Source: Alphaproteobacteria bacterium (GTDB taxonomy: Bacteria; Pseudomonadota; Alphaproteobacteria; Rhizobiales; Aestuariivirgaceae). From it: DNA of 16,285 nt. Shown piece after piece: positions 8,956 through 15,818 of the stretch. Both the position numbers and the translations under genes were made by a program. Every line of letters begins with the position of its first letter. The stretch's first letter is position 1. Under the pieces are notes generated by a model. That model ran no database searches, was not told where the DNA came from, and was given only the letters and a program-made list of their open reading frames with translations. Where the stretch lies: contig JAJRRZ010000072.1 in NCBI GenBank assembly GCA_024279045.1, positions 1-16,285 on the forward strand. Direction: 5' to 3'.

Positions 8956-9055
8956 CAACTCTTAATGAAGGATTAACAATGCACGCAACCAGCACGTGTT
9001 ATTGTCGATAAATGTCGTTGCCGGAATGCGCGGCGGACAAGAGGAGGAGAATGCA

Positions 9056-9487
9056 ATGAACTGGCTGATGGCGTTGCACCTGATCGTGCTGGCAATGGGC
9101 ACGGGCATGAGCTTTTCCAATTACATGAACTACCGGCTGGCGGCGGCTGCCGACGAAGCCGGACAGGCGGCGCTCGCGAAACTGCGGCTGGCGCTGGGGC
9201 GCGCGGGTGATGTGGTAATTGCGCTGATCTGGGCATCTGGCCTTGGGCTGGCGTGGCGCATGACCGGCGGCGAAGCCGGCCTTGCAGGCGGGCTGCCGCC
9301 GTCGTTTCATGCGAAGATGCTGCTGGTGCTGATCCTGACCATCAGCCACGCGGCAAGCCGCTGGGCAGGTCTGCGGGCAATGCGGCAAGGGCGCACGGAG
9401 CTGATTCCCGTGGCGCGGGCGGCAACGCTGGCGGCGTTCGCCAGTGCCGTGGGCAGCATCATCCTGGCGGTGGCGAGTTTCAGATGA
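9056..9487 (+). CDS. Small four-helix inner-membrane protein, HemJ/CopD-like
   Basis: The gene codes for 143 residues, with a strong GAGGAGGAGA ribosome site just upstream that favours ATG 9056 over in-frame ATGs at 8996 and 9026. Hydrophobic segments lie at about 3-20, 52-68, 86-102 and 122-141, so most of the protein is in the membrane. TM1 starts NWLMALHLI with His8. The TM3 segment reads SFHAKMLLVLILTISHAASR, with His85, Lys87, His98 and Arg102. This arrangement recalls HemJ (UPF0093), the haem-binding protoporphyrinogen oxidase, where a TM1 His and a TM3 Lys are essential, and the related CopD/DUF2269-type membrane families. The resemblance is by eye; the protein may instead be an uncharacterised member of that superfamily. 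dcd follows after 66 nt and may be co-transcribed. Confidence 0.6.
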   Translation: MNWLMALHLIVLAMGTGMSFSNYMNYRLAAAADEAGQAALAKLRLALGRAGDVVIALIWASGLGLAWRMTGGEAGLAGGLPPSFHAKMLLVLILTISHAASRWAGLRAMRQGRTELIPVARAATLAAFASAVGSIILAVASFR

Positions 9488-9553
9488 CCTTTTTCAACAA
9501 TGCGGCCAGATGGCTGGTTGTTTCACGGGCTCGGCTGGTGAAAAACTGTGGCC

Positions 9554-10672
9554 ATGAACAGGCCTGCCGCACAATCCGCATCCATCCGGCAATGCCGCCA
9601 TGACGGCATTCTGCCGGCGCACGCCATTCACTGGCTGGTGGAAAACGGCCACCTGACCAGCACGCAGCCGCTGGATGCCGACCAGATCCAGCCGGCCAGC
9701 CTGGATCTGCGGCTGGGCACACGGGCATGGCGGGTGCGGGCATCGTTCCTGCCGGGGCCGGGGCGCTCGGTTGCAGAGCGCCTGGAGCGGTTGGCGCTGC
9801 ACGAAATGACGCTCGAGGGCGGCGCGGTGCTGGAAACGGGCTGCGTGTATATTGTCGAGCTGATGGAGCGCCTTGCCCTGCCGCATGACATGTCCGCCGC
9901 CTGCAACCCGAAAAGCTCCACCGGACGCATCGATGTGTTCACCCGCGTCATCGCCGAACAGGGCGCGGCATTCGACCGTGTGCCGGCGGGGTATGCGGGG
10001 CCGCTGTACCTGGAGATTTCACCTCGCACCTTTCCCATTCTGGCGCGGCCCGGCTCGCGGCTGGCGCAGATCCGCTTTCGCCGCGGCGAGGTGCGCCATG
10101 ATGACGACGCCACCCGCGCCCTGCACGCGCGCGAGCCGCTGGTGGTGGGCGCGCAGCCGAACATCGACGGCGGCGTGGGGCTGAGCGTGGACCTGTCTCG
10201 TGGCGACCTGTCGCAACCGGTGGGTTACCGGGCGCGGCGACATGCCGGGCTGATCGACGTGGACAAGGTGGGGGCATACGATCCGGCCACTTTCTGGGAG
10301 CCGATTCACGAACGCGGGGCGCTGATCCTCGACCCCGGCGAGTTCTATATCCTGGCCTCGAAGGAGGCCGTGCGGGTGCCACCCAGCCATGCCGCGGAGA
10401 TGGTGCCATTCGATCCGTTCGTCGGCGAGTTCCGGGTGCATTACGCGGGCTTCTTCGACCCCGGCTTCGGCCATGTATCAGGCGGTGGCGAAGGCGCGAA
10501 GGCGGTGCTGGAGGTGCGCGCGCACGAGGTGCCCTTCACGCTGGAGGACGGGCAGATCATCGGGAGGCTGCTGTATGAGCCGCTGTGCGAAGCGCCTGAG
10601 CAAGTGTATGGCGAGGTCGGCTCGCACTATCAGAAACAGGGGCTGAAACTGTCGAAACACTTTTTTTGCTGA
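9554..10672 (+). CDS. dcd: 2'-deoxycytidine 5'-triphosphate deaminase (long, two-domain form)
   Basis: The product has 372 residues and matches the long dCTP deaminase type (PF06559) common in alphaproteobacteria, about twice the length of E. coli Dcd. The enzyme converts dCTP to dUTP and ammonia in the cytoplasm, feeding dUMP/dTTP synthesis. The N-terminal half opens with GILPAHAIHWLVENGHL and has the family signature QIQPASLDLRLG, then NPKSSTGRIDVFTRV and PLYLEISPRTFPILARPG. The second dUTPase-like domain has EFYILASKEAVRVPP and AVLEVRAHEVPFTLEDGQ; the Glu in the latter is the likely catalytic residue by analogy with Dcd. The start is ATG 9554; an in-frame GTG at 9548 would add two residues. 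Neither has a clear Shine-Dalgarno, and TTTCAC (9521-9526) and GTGAAA (9538-9543) could form a small leader hairpin. Confidence 0.9.
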   Translation: MNRPAAQSASIRQCRHDGILPAHAIHWLVENGHLTSTQPLDADQIQPASLDLRLGTRAWRVRASFLPGPGRSVAERLERLALHEMTLEGGAVLETGCVYIVELMERLALPHDMSAACNPKSSTGRIDVFTRVIAEQGAAFDRVPAGYAGPLYLEISPRTFPILARPGSRLAQIRFRRGEVRHDDDATRALHAREPLVVGAQPNIDGGVGLSVDLSRGDLSQPVGYRARRHAGLIDVDKVGAYDPATFWEPIHERGALILDPGEFYILASKEAVRVPPSHAAEMVPFDPFVGEFRVHYAGFFDPGFGHVSGGGEGAKAVLEVRAHEVPFTLEDGQIIGRLLYEPLCEAPEQVYGEVGSHYQKQGLKLSKHFFC

Positions 10673-10677
10673 AGCCG

Positions 10678-10748
10678 CCCACCGCCCCTCGCCCCCGCCC
10701 AACCCCCGATTATGCCGGTAAAGGTTGTGCGGTGGCGAGGGACGGTGG
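10678..10748. repeat. GC-rich intergenic repeat, copy 1 (long imperfect hairpin)
   Basis: Bases 10679-10693 (core CCCTCGCC) are complementary to 10734-10748 (core GGCGAGGG), 14 of 15 positions pairing. Inside, CGCCCAACC near 10696-10704 pairs with GGTTGTGCG at 10723-10731, 8 of 9 positions, so the element folds as one long stem. It begins 5 nt after the dcd stop codon and could act as a terminator-like or mRNA-stabilising structure, but no T-tract follows. Confidence 0.6.
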
Positions 10749-10776
10749 AACGGAGAACAACTCGGGGGCCACCCAC

Positions 10777-10821
10777 AGCCCCTCGCCCCCCCGATCTTGC
10801 GGGCAAGGGTTGTGGGGCGGC
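10777..10821. repeat. GC-rich intergenic repeat, copy 2
   Basis: GCCCCTCGCCCCC, then CCGAT, GC-rich sequence, a GGTTGTG core and a final GGC repeat the layout of copy 1 (10684-10736), about 94 nt downstream and some 9 nt shorter in the middle. GGGTTGTGGGGC is partly complementary to the C-rich left arm. Two diverged copies side by side suggest a dispersed palindromic intergenic element. I cannot assign it to a named family. Confidence 0.5.
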
Positions 10822-10879
10822 AGGGAGCCGGCACGGAAACAAAAGCGGCCCCGACAGTCCTTGGCGGGATTCTAATAAA

Positions 10880-10898
10880 CTTTACTCTTACGTAAAGG
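10880..10898 (+). promoter_or_regulatory. Hairpin covering the dnaQ ribosome-binding site
   Basis: CTTTAC (10880-10885) pairs with GTAAAG (10892-10897) across a 6-nt loop. The right arm contains most of the AAAGG (10894-10898) that serves as the dnaQ Shine-Dalgarno, 7 nt before ATG 10906. If it forms in the mRNA it would partly hide the ribosome site. The stem is only six pairs, mostly A-T, so it would be weak. Confidence 0.35.
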
Positions 10899-10905
10899 TC
10901 ATGTC

Positions 10906-11610
10906 ATGCGCGAGATCTGCCTGGACACGGAAACCACCGGCCTGAAGCCGGAGGAAGGGCACCGGATCATCGAGATCGGCGCGGTGGAGCTGATCGACAA
11001 GGTGCCGACGGGCAAGGAGTTTCATGTTTATGTCAACCCCCAGCGCGACGTACCGGAAGAAGCCGTGAAAGTGCATGGCATCACGGCGGAGATGCTGGCG
11101 GACAAGCCACTGTTCGAGCAAATCGCGCAGGATTTTCTGGAATTCATCGGCGATGCGAAACTGGTGATCCACAACGCCGCGTTCGACCGCAAATTCCTCA
11201 ACGCCGAGCTGGAACGATGCGGCCTGCCGATGATTGCGCCGACGCGCTGCGTGGACACGCTGCTGATGGCGCGCGCGGCCTTTCCCGGCGCGCCGGCATC
11301 GCTGGATGCGCTGTGCAAGCGTTTCGGCATCGACAACTCGCACCGCGCACTGCACGGCGCGTTGCTGGACGCGCAAATCCTGGCGGAAGTCTACCTGGAG
11401 CTGGCCGGTGGCCGACAGCGGGCGCTGGGGCTGGATACCGGCGGACATGGCCAGCCACGGCAGGATGCCCCCCGGCAGCAACCCCAGCACGCACGGCGCG
11501 CCACTCCCCTGCCGCCGCGACTGGATGCTGCGACGCTGGAACGGCACGCCACTTTCGTGCAGACGATGGGCGGAAACGCTCTGTGGGAAAAATGGCTGAA
11601 GCAAGGCTGA
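10906..11610 (+). CDS. dnaQ: DNA polymerase III epsilon subunit (3'-5' proofreading exonuclease)
   Basis: The 234-residue product has the usual DnaQ length. Exo I is LDTETTGL (Asp7, Glu9), Exo II is HNAAFDRKFL (Asp94), and Exo III-epsilon is HRALHGALLDAQ (His150, Asp155). These match the E. coli catalytic set Asp12, Glu14, Asp103, His162, Asp167, with the same five-residue His-Asp spacing, so the enzyme should be active. It removes mispaired 3' nucleotides within the Pol III core. Residues after about 170 form the less conserved tail that links epsilon to the alpha subunit in this family. The gene ends 30 nt from the convergent RHH gene. It follows dcd, so two dNTP/DNA-fidelity genes are adjacent, although the 233-nt gap suggests separate transcription. 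Confidence 0.95.
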   Translation: MREICLDTETTGLKPEEGHRIIEIGAVELIDKVPTGKEFHVYVNPQRDVPEEAVKVHGITAEMLADKPLFEQIAQDFLEFIGDAKLVIHNAAFDRKFLNAELERCGLPMIAPTRCVDTLLMARAAFPGAPASLDALCKRFGIDNSHRALHGALLDAQILAEVYLELAGGRQRALGLDTGGHGQPRQDAPRQQPQHARRATPLPPRLDAATLERHATFVQTMGGNALWEKWLKQG

Positions 11611-11640
11611 AGAACACAGCCCCACCGTATTGGCGCCATG

Positions 11641-11931
11641 TCATTCCTGTGCTGGCCTGGCAGTTGCAAGTTGCTGGAAATATTGCAGCACGTAGATGCG
11701 GCAGGCACTGGCCAGCGAACGCCCCTTGCGGGCGCGGTCGATCTCCGTCAGCAGGCTGGAAAGCGATACTCCCCGTTCCCGCGCGATGCCGCGCAGGGCC
11801 TGCCAGAACTCGTCTTCCAGCGATACGCTGGTGGAATGCCCGGCAATGCGCACGGAGCGCTTTACCGGTCTTCTGTTGCGATCGTTCGCATTCCTGTCGT
11901 TGCCCCCGGCCCCTTGCCTCGTTTCACTCAT
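11641..11931 (-). CDS. Ribbon-helix-helix (RHH_4-type) DNA-binding protein
   Basis: The product has 96 residues. A charged, flexible N-terminus (SETRQGAGGNDRNANDRNRR) leads into RSVRIAGHSTSVSLEDEFW (the ribbon strand) and then two helices around ALRGIARERGVSLSSLLTEI and SLASACRIYVLQYFQQL. This is the layout of the RHH_4 family, small alphaproteobacterial proteins often annotated only as ribbon-helix-helix domain proteins. They resemble Arc/MetJ regulators, which bind DNA as dimers; targets are not known. The start at 11931 has a GAAGAGAG stretch just upstream. The gene lies 35 nt downstream of fumC on the same strand, so co-transcription with fumC is likely. Confidence 0.82.
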   Translation of the reverse strand: MSETRQGAGGNDRNANDRNRRPVKRSVRIAGHSTSVSLEDEFWQALRGIARERGVSLSSLLTEIDRARKGRSLASACRIYVLQYFQQLATARPAQE

Positions 11932-11966
11932 GACATACTCTCTTCACTGGACTTCATTGATTGAAC

Positions 11967-13367
11967 TCAAGCGGGACCGATCATTTTCTCCGGCCTCACC
12001 AGCCGGTCGAACTCCTCCTCTGTTACATAGCCCATGCGCACTGCTTCTTCTTTCAGGGTGGTGCCGTGTTCGAAGGCCGCCTTGGCGATTTCCGTTGCCT
12101 TGTCATAGCCGATGACCGGCGCCAGCGCCGTAACCAGCATCAACGAGCGCTCGACAAACTCGGCAATGCGCTCACGATTTGGCCTCAGGCCCTTCAGGCA
12201 GCGGTTGGTGAAGCTCTTCGCGGCGTCGGCCAGCAGGCGGATGGATTGCAAGACATTGCAGGCAATGACCGGCTTGAAGGCATTCAGCTCGAAATGCCCC
12301 TGCGAGCCGGCGATGTTGACCGTCGTATGATTGCCCATGACCTGGGCGCAGACCATGGTCAGCGCCTCGGCCTGGGTGGGGTTGACCTTGCCGGGCATGA
12401 TGGACGAGCCCGGCTCGTTGGCGGGCAGTTGCAACTCGTAGATGCCGCAGCGCGGGCCGGAACCGAGAAAACGGATGTCGTTGGCAATCTTGAACAGGCT
12501 GGCGGCGATGGTGGACAGAATGCCGGAAACCTCCACCATGGCGTCATGCGCGGCGATGGCCTCGAACTTGTTGCCCGCGCTACGGAAGGGAAGTTGCGTG
12601 GCCTCGGCGATGTTGTTGGCCACCATGATGTCGAAGCCCTTCTTCGTGTTCAGCCCAGTGCCCACCGCCGTGCCACCCTGGGCCAGCGCGTGCAGCCGTT
12701 GCAGCGCGGATTCGGCGCGGTCAATACCCAGCTTCACCTGGCAAGCATAACCGGAAAATTCCTGCCCCAGGGTGAGGGGTACGGCATCCATGGTGTGGGT
12801 GCGGCCAATCTTGATGATGTCGGCAAAAGTCTGCCCGTGGTGGTGCAGCACCTCGTGCATGCGCTTCAATGCCGGAATGAGGCGGTGATGCATCTCTTCC
12901 GCCGCAGCGATGTGCATGGCGGTGGGAATGGTATCGTTGGACGATTGCGCACGGTTGACATGGTCGTTCGGGTGCACCGGATCGCGGCTGCCGATGCGCC
13001 CTCCCAGGATCTCGATGGCGCGGTTGGCAATGACCTCGTTGGCGTTCATGTTGGTCTGGGTGCCGGAGCCGGTCTGCCATACCACCAACGGGAAGTGGTC
13101 GTCCAGCGTGCCTTCAGCCACTTCCGTGGCCGCCTGCATGATGGCCTGGGCAATCCCTGGCTCCAGCTCGCCCAGCTCCATGTTGGCCTTTGCCGCGGCC
13201 CATTTGACAATGCCCAGGGCACGGATCATCGGGCGCGGCATGCGCTCCTCGCCGATGGGGAAGTTCTGCAAGGCGCGCTGAGTCTGCGCACCCCAGTAAC
13301 GGTCAGCGGGAATCTGCACCTCGCCGAAACTGTCCGACTCGAATCGATAATCGACCATCTTGAGCAT
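11967..13367 (-). CDS. fumC: Fumarate hydratase class II
   Basis: The 466-residue product is the normal length for class II fumarase, the iron-independent, tetrameric, cytoplasmic enzyme that interconverts fumarate and malate in the TCA cycle. Visible landmarks are TGSGTQTNMNANEV (99-112), SSNDTIPTAMH (142-152), GRTHTMDAVPLTLGQE (188-203, with catalytic-base His191) and the superfamily signature GSSIMPGKVN (320-329, with Ser321). All expected active-site residues are present. The start is ATG 13367 (MLKMVDYRFE); an ATG three codons in (13358) is an alternative, and the ribosome site (GAAGCGGGA) is modest. The RHH regulator follows after 35 nt. The 348 bp upstream contain paired hairpins described separately. 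Confidence 0.96.
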   Translation of the reverse strand: MLKMVDYRFESDSFGEVQIPADRYWGAQTQRALQNFPIGEERMPRPMIRALGIVKWAAAKANMELGELEPGIAQAIMQAATEVAEGTLDDHFPLVVWQTGSGTQTNMNANEVIANRAIEILGGRIGSRDPVHPNDHVNRAQSSNDTIPTAMHIAAAEEMHHRLIPALKRMHEVLHHHGQTFADIIKIGRTHTMDAVPLTLGQEFSGYACQVKLGIDRAESALQRLHALAQGGTAVGTGLNTKKGFDIMVANNIAEATQLPFRSAGNKFEAIAAHDAMVEVSGILSTIAASLFKIANDIRFLGSGPRCGIYELQLPANEPGSSIMPGKVNPTQAEALTMVCAQVMGNHTTVNIAGSQGHFELNAFKPVIACNVLQSIRLLADAAKSFTNRCLKGLRPNRERIAEFVERSLMLVTALAPVIGYDKATEIAKAAFEHGTTLKEEAVRMGYVTEEEFDRLVRPEKMIGPA

Positions 13368-13715
13368 TCCCGCTTCAGGGCAACCCGCAGTCAGCCGGGC
13401 CTGTTTCCATCGCCATGCATCGGCACGTCATGCCCATCAGGCATGTCATGCTAACCATGACAGGAATTGAAAAGGAATGGCGAACAAGAATGCTTGCACT
13501 CCTGCCCTGCCCTGTCAGCCCCCGAAGCATCGCGGCACATCATCCATCCAGACCATGCGCCGCCACCAGACATGTCAATGCCGGTGCATCCTTAATAGTG
13601 GGTTCCTCCCCTTCCCTTCCCCTAAGGTCAGATTTAACAGGCTTGGCCGTGGGGTGCAACATGTTCCACCGTGTTTGCCTGCGAATATTCGTGTCTTGCG
13701 CCGTGTTGCCCGGCT
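13368..13715. other. Intergenic region between mepA and fumC
   Basis: No credible gene is visible in these 348 bp on either strand. The region holds two adjacent hairpins (13429-13462), a pure pyrimidine run on the plus strand (13605-13623), and a perfect 10-bp palindrome CGAATATTCG (13682-13691) shortly after the mepA stop. A TTGACA on the minus strand (13573-13578) could be a fumC -35 box, but the hexamer 17 nt further on (TGGTCT) is a poor -10, so I do not call a promoter. The purine-rich minus-strand run looks like a Shine-Dalgarno but leads into no plausible frame (longest about 40 codons). Confidence 0.6.
13429..13462. promoter_or_regulatory. Two abutting hairpins upstream of fumC
   Basis: CATGCC (13429-13434) pairs with GGCATG (13440-13445) across 5 nt. 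TGTCATG (13444-13450) pairs with CATGACA (13456-13462), also across 5 nt. The two stems overlap by two bases and both contain GTCATG-type sequence, giving a repeated dyad with about 17-nt spacing. It lies 62-95 bp upstream of the fumC start, so it could be a tandem operator or a structured 5' leader. No regulator is identifiable. Confidence 0.4.
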
Positions 13716-14834
13716 TCAGCGGGCATCAAGCACCACACGGCAGGCGTGCGGCAGATCCTGCATGGTGATCTCGCGACGGGGCTCGGGCTTTTTCGGGCGC
13801 GGGCGCGGAACGGGAACGCCTTCGCGGTAAAGAAGGCTTGGCACGCCCCTATCCATCTGCCAGGGCTCATCGGAATACCACCACGCCAGATGCTTGCCAC
13901 AACCTGTACCATCTTCCGGATTCGGCTCTGGCTGCGGCTTGCAATTGGTGGCCCCCGCCGGGCAACGCAGGCGTATGTGGAAATGATAGTTGTGTCCCCA
14001 ATACGGGCGGATACGCGCAAGCCAGCTCTTGTCCTCATCGCCAATGCGTTCGGCAAATGCGCACATGTATTTCTTGATGGGCGGGTGCACGAAAATACGC
14101 TGCACCTGTGGATATTTCGCCGCCATGCGCAAAAGGCGGGCGTGTTTCTCGGTGAATCGCCGTGGATTGATGCGGCGATGATCCAATGTTACCAGGCGCG
14201 CGGACATGGTATTGCGCTCCTGCTCGGAAAGGACGCGGTCTGGCATTTCCAGGAACCATATGTCAGCATCCAGACCGATCTGATGCGAACGGTGACCCGA
14301 TGTCATCGGCCCGCCGCGCGGCTGCGAGAGATCACCAATCAGCAGCCCGTTGATGCCCAGCTCCCGCTTGGCGCGGCGCGCAAACTCCTGCAGGAAAGCA
14401 ATCAGTTGCGGCTGCCCCCAATACCGATTGCGCCGAGGCCGCATCATCTGCCAGGCTTCTCCCACCTGCGGCATGGGCACATTGCCGGCGGCGCAACCTT
14501 CGGTATAATATCCGATGGGCTCTGACGGCAATGGCGCTGGCGTTTCCACTGCTCCGAACAGCTGCTTGGCCGGCAGACTTTCGCGCTCCCGCACGTCAAC
14601 GCCAGGTGATGAAGAGCCTGCGGGGAGATTGGCCAGGGCATAATCGTCGGCTGGCGCAGACTTGCTCAACGAAACCGGCTTGCCTGTTTGTGCGGCATCG
14701 CCGGCTGCCCAAGCCCCTTGCCCAACGCCCCCCAGCAGTGCCGCCGCCAGCACAAGCGGCGCTGCCGAAAAACCGGCACTAGCGAAAACCATCCAGCGCA
14801 CAGTCGAATTTTCAGGTTTTCTTGCGAAACGCAT
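13716..14834 (-). CDS. mepA: Penicillin-insensitive murein endopeptidase (M74 family)
   Basis: This periplasmic zinc metallopeptidase cuts the D-alanyl-meso-diaminopimelate cross-links of peptidoglycan. Starting at ATG 14834 gives 372 residues. A basic n-region (RFARKPENSTVRW) and a hydrophobic stretch ending GQGAWA form a signal peptide cut near residue 43. A flexible 45-residue linker follows, then the catalytic domain from about 85 (SLPAKQLFGAVETP). Zinc and active-site motifs are GHRSHQIGLDADIW (His181, His184, Asp191) and GHNYHFHIRL (His281, His284, His286), with the same spacing as E. coli His110/His113/Asp120 and His206/His209/His211. The C-terminal TMQDLPHACRVVLDA is also family-like. 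ATG 14792 is an alternative start but would remove the positive n-region. The chosen start overlaps sspB by 23 nt, suggesting coupled translation. Confidence 0.92.
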   Translation of the reverse strand: MRFARKPENSTVRWMVFASAGFSAAPLVLAAALLGGVGQGAWAAGDAAQTGKPVSLSKSAPADDYALANLPAGSSSPGVDVRERESLPAKQLFGAVETPAPLPSEPIGYYTEGCAAGNVPMPQVGEAWQMMRPRRNRYWGQPQLIAFLQEFARRAKRELGINGLLIGDLSQPRGGPMTSGHRSHQIGLDADIWFLEMPDRVLSEQERNTMSARLVTLDHRRINPRRFTEKHARLLRMAAKYPQVQRIFVHPPIKKYMCAFAERIGDEDKSWLARIRPYWGHNYHFHIRLRCPAGATNCKPQPEPNPEDGTGCGKHLAWWYSDEPWQMDRGVPSLLYREGVPVPRPRPKKPEPRREITMQDLPHACRVVLDAR

Positions 14835-15435
14835 CCAAGGACACCACCTTTTCCGGAGATTTTTCTTCTTCTCCTGCGCCTTCCACATCTTTTTTCTCGC
14901 CCCTTGCCTGCTCTATTGTGAAAGCGGTCTTCTCACCGTTGCCGGAAATGTCGTCAGATGCACTGCCATTGGCGCCTTCCGCAATATCGTGCGCAGCCGA
15001 TGGAGTGGAGCGTTGCAGCAAGCCTTTTTCCGCTTCCTCGAGCGGGCGGAACTGTAGCGCAAATTGCACTGACGGATCATAAAATCCTGTAATGGCATCA
15101 AAAGGCACCCACAGCATTTCCGGCACGCCACCAAAGGCAAGGCCTACCTGAAATCCACCCTGCTGCACCTTCAGGTCCCAGAACTGGTGCTGAAGGACAA
15201 TGGTCATCTCCTCGGGATATTGCTCACGCAGCCTGTCGGACATGCGCACGCCATCATGGCGCGTGTCGAAGGCGATATAGAAATGGTGTTCACCAGGCAG
15301 CCCCTCATGCTGAACACGATGCAGCGCCATGCGCACCACGTGCTTCAGCGCGGCCTCGACCAGCAAGTCGTAACGCATCAGGTCTTCGCCACCACCCGTC
15401 GGACCCTCTCCACCATCTCCAGCATTTCCGTTCAT
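14812..15435 (-). CDS. sspB: SspB-type ClpXP proteolysis adaptor (alphaproteobacterial form)
   Basis: The 207-residue product has an SspB fold domain beginning MRYDLLVEAALKHVVRMAL, with GLPGEHHFYIAFDTRHDGV, YPEEMTIVLQHQFWDLKV, FGGVPEMLWVPFDAITGF and DPSVQFALQF. These are conserved segments of alphaproteobacterial SspB. After about residue 130 comes a long acidic, Ser/Gly-rich, probably disordered linker. The tail KVVSLDAFRKKT carries the short motif that docks on the ClpX N-domain. SspB binds ssrA-tagged and some native proteins and hands them to ClpXP. The start at 15435 has AGAGCAGG upstream. An in-frame GTG at 15495 has no ribosome site, and a later ATG (15378, MRYDLL) is possible because residues 1-19 are low complexity. 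mepA overlaps its 3' end. Confidence 0.93.
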   Translation of the reverse strand: MNGNAGDGGEGPTGGGEDLMRYDLLVEAALKHVVRMALHRVQHEGLPGEHHFYIAFDTRHDGVRMSDRLREQYPEEMTIVLQHQFWDLKVQQGGFQVGLAFGGVPEMLWVPFDAITGFYDPSVQFALQFRPLEEAEKGLLQRSTPSAAHDIAEGANGSASDDISGNGEKTAFTIEQARGEKKDVEGAGEEEKSPEKVVSLDAFRKKT

Positions 15436-15573
15436 TGTCCCTGCTCTCCCGGATAATGATTCCTTCGCTCCTTGCCGAGAAGCATACCGCATCACGCTGC
15501 AAGGGGAAACATGCGGCCGCAGGCTCCATGCTCAAGCAATACCGCACGCAATGCCCATTGGAGCAACTCGCAT

Positions 15574-15601
15574 ATTATATTTTTCTAATATTTATTGCCA
15601 T
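15574..15601 (-). promoter_or_regulatory. Candidate sigma-70-type promoter of sspB
   Basis: On the minus strand ATGGCA (15601-15596, four of six matches to TTGACA) is followed after 16 nt by a perfect TATAAT (15579-15574). Transcription would start near 15567 and give a leader of about 130 nt before sspB. The spacer contains TTTCTAATATT (15582-15592, plus strand), which repeats the left part of the palindrome at 15605-15620. Confidence 0.6.
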
Positions 15602-15604
15602 GGA

Positions 15605-15620
15605 TTTCTAATATTAGAAA
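15605..15620. promoter_or_regulatory. Perfect 16-bp AT-rich palindrome, candidate operator
   Basis: TTTCTAATATTAGAAA is its own reverse complement. It lies in an AT-rich island (about 15570-15665) in an otherwise GC-rich window, between divergent sspB and the cytochrome c gene. An 11-bp partial copy lies 23 bp away inside the sspB promoter. TATACT (15638-15643) on the plus strand could be a -10 for the cytochrome gene, in which case the palindrome would cover its -35 region. Dyads of this size usually bind dimeric repressors or activators; I cannot name the regulator. Confidence 0.55.
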
Positions 15621-15818
15621 ATGCAAATATTCTGCCTTATACTTGCAGCAAGCAATATTTTTGTCTAACCTGCGAGTGCCTTTTGCAGCATGTGCAGCAT
15701 GTCGGGCGCCACGCATGACCGCCACTAGCTGGTGCGACAGTTTCTGCGCAAGCTGGCACACGGCAGCAGCCAGCAGGAGGCGGCAAGACGGAGGGGAAAG
15801 CGGGAGGTCTTTCACGCC

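Noticed and set aside
8953..8979. TTGCAC on the minus strand as the -35 of the giant gene
   Set aside because: No acceptable -10 lies 16-18 nt downstream; GATAAC is 20 nt away.
11605..11621. GGCTG...CAGCC hairpin at the dnaQ stop codon as a terminator
   Set aside because: The stem is only five pairs and no T-tract follows on either strand, so it is not a convincing intrinsic terminator.
13477..13830. Plus-strand open frames across the mepA-fumC gap
   Set aside because: They run into mepA antisense, lack a ribosome site and have no recognisable motif.
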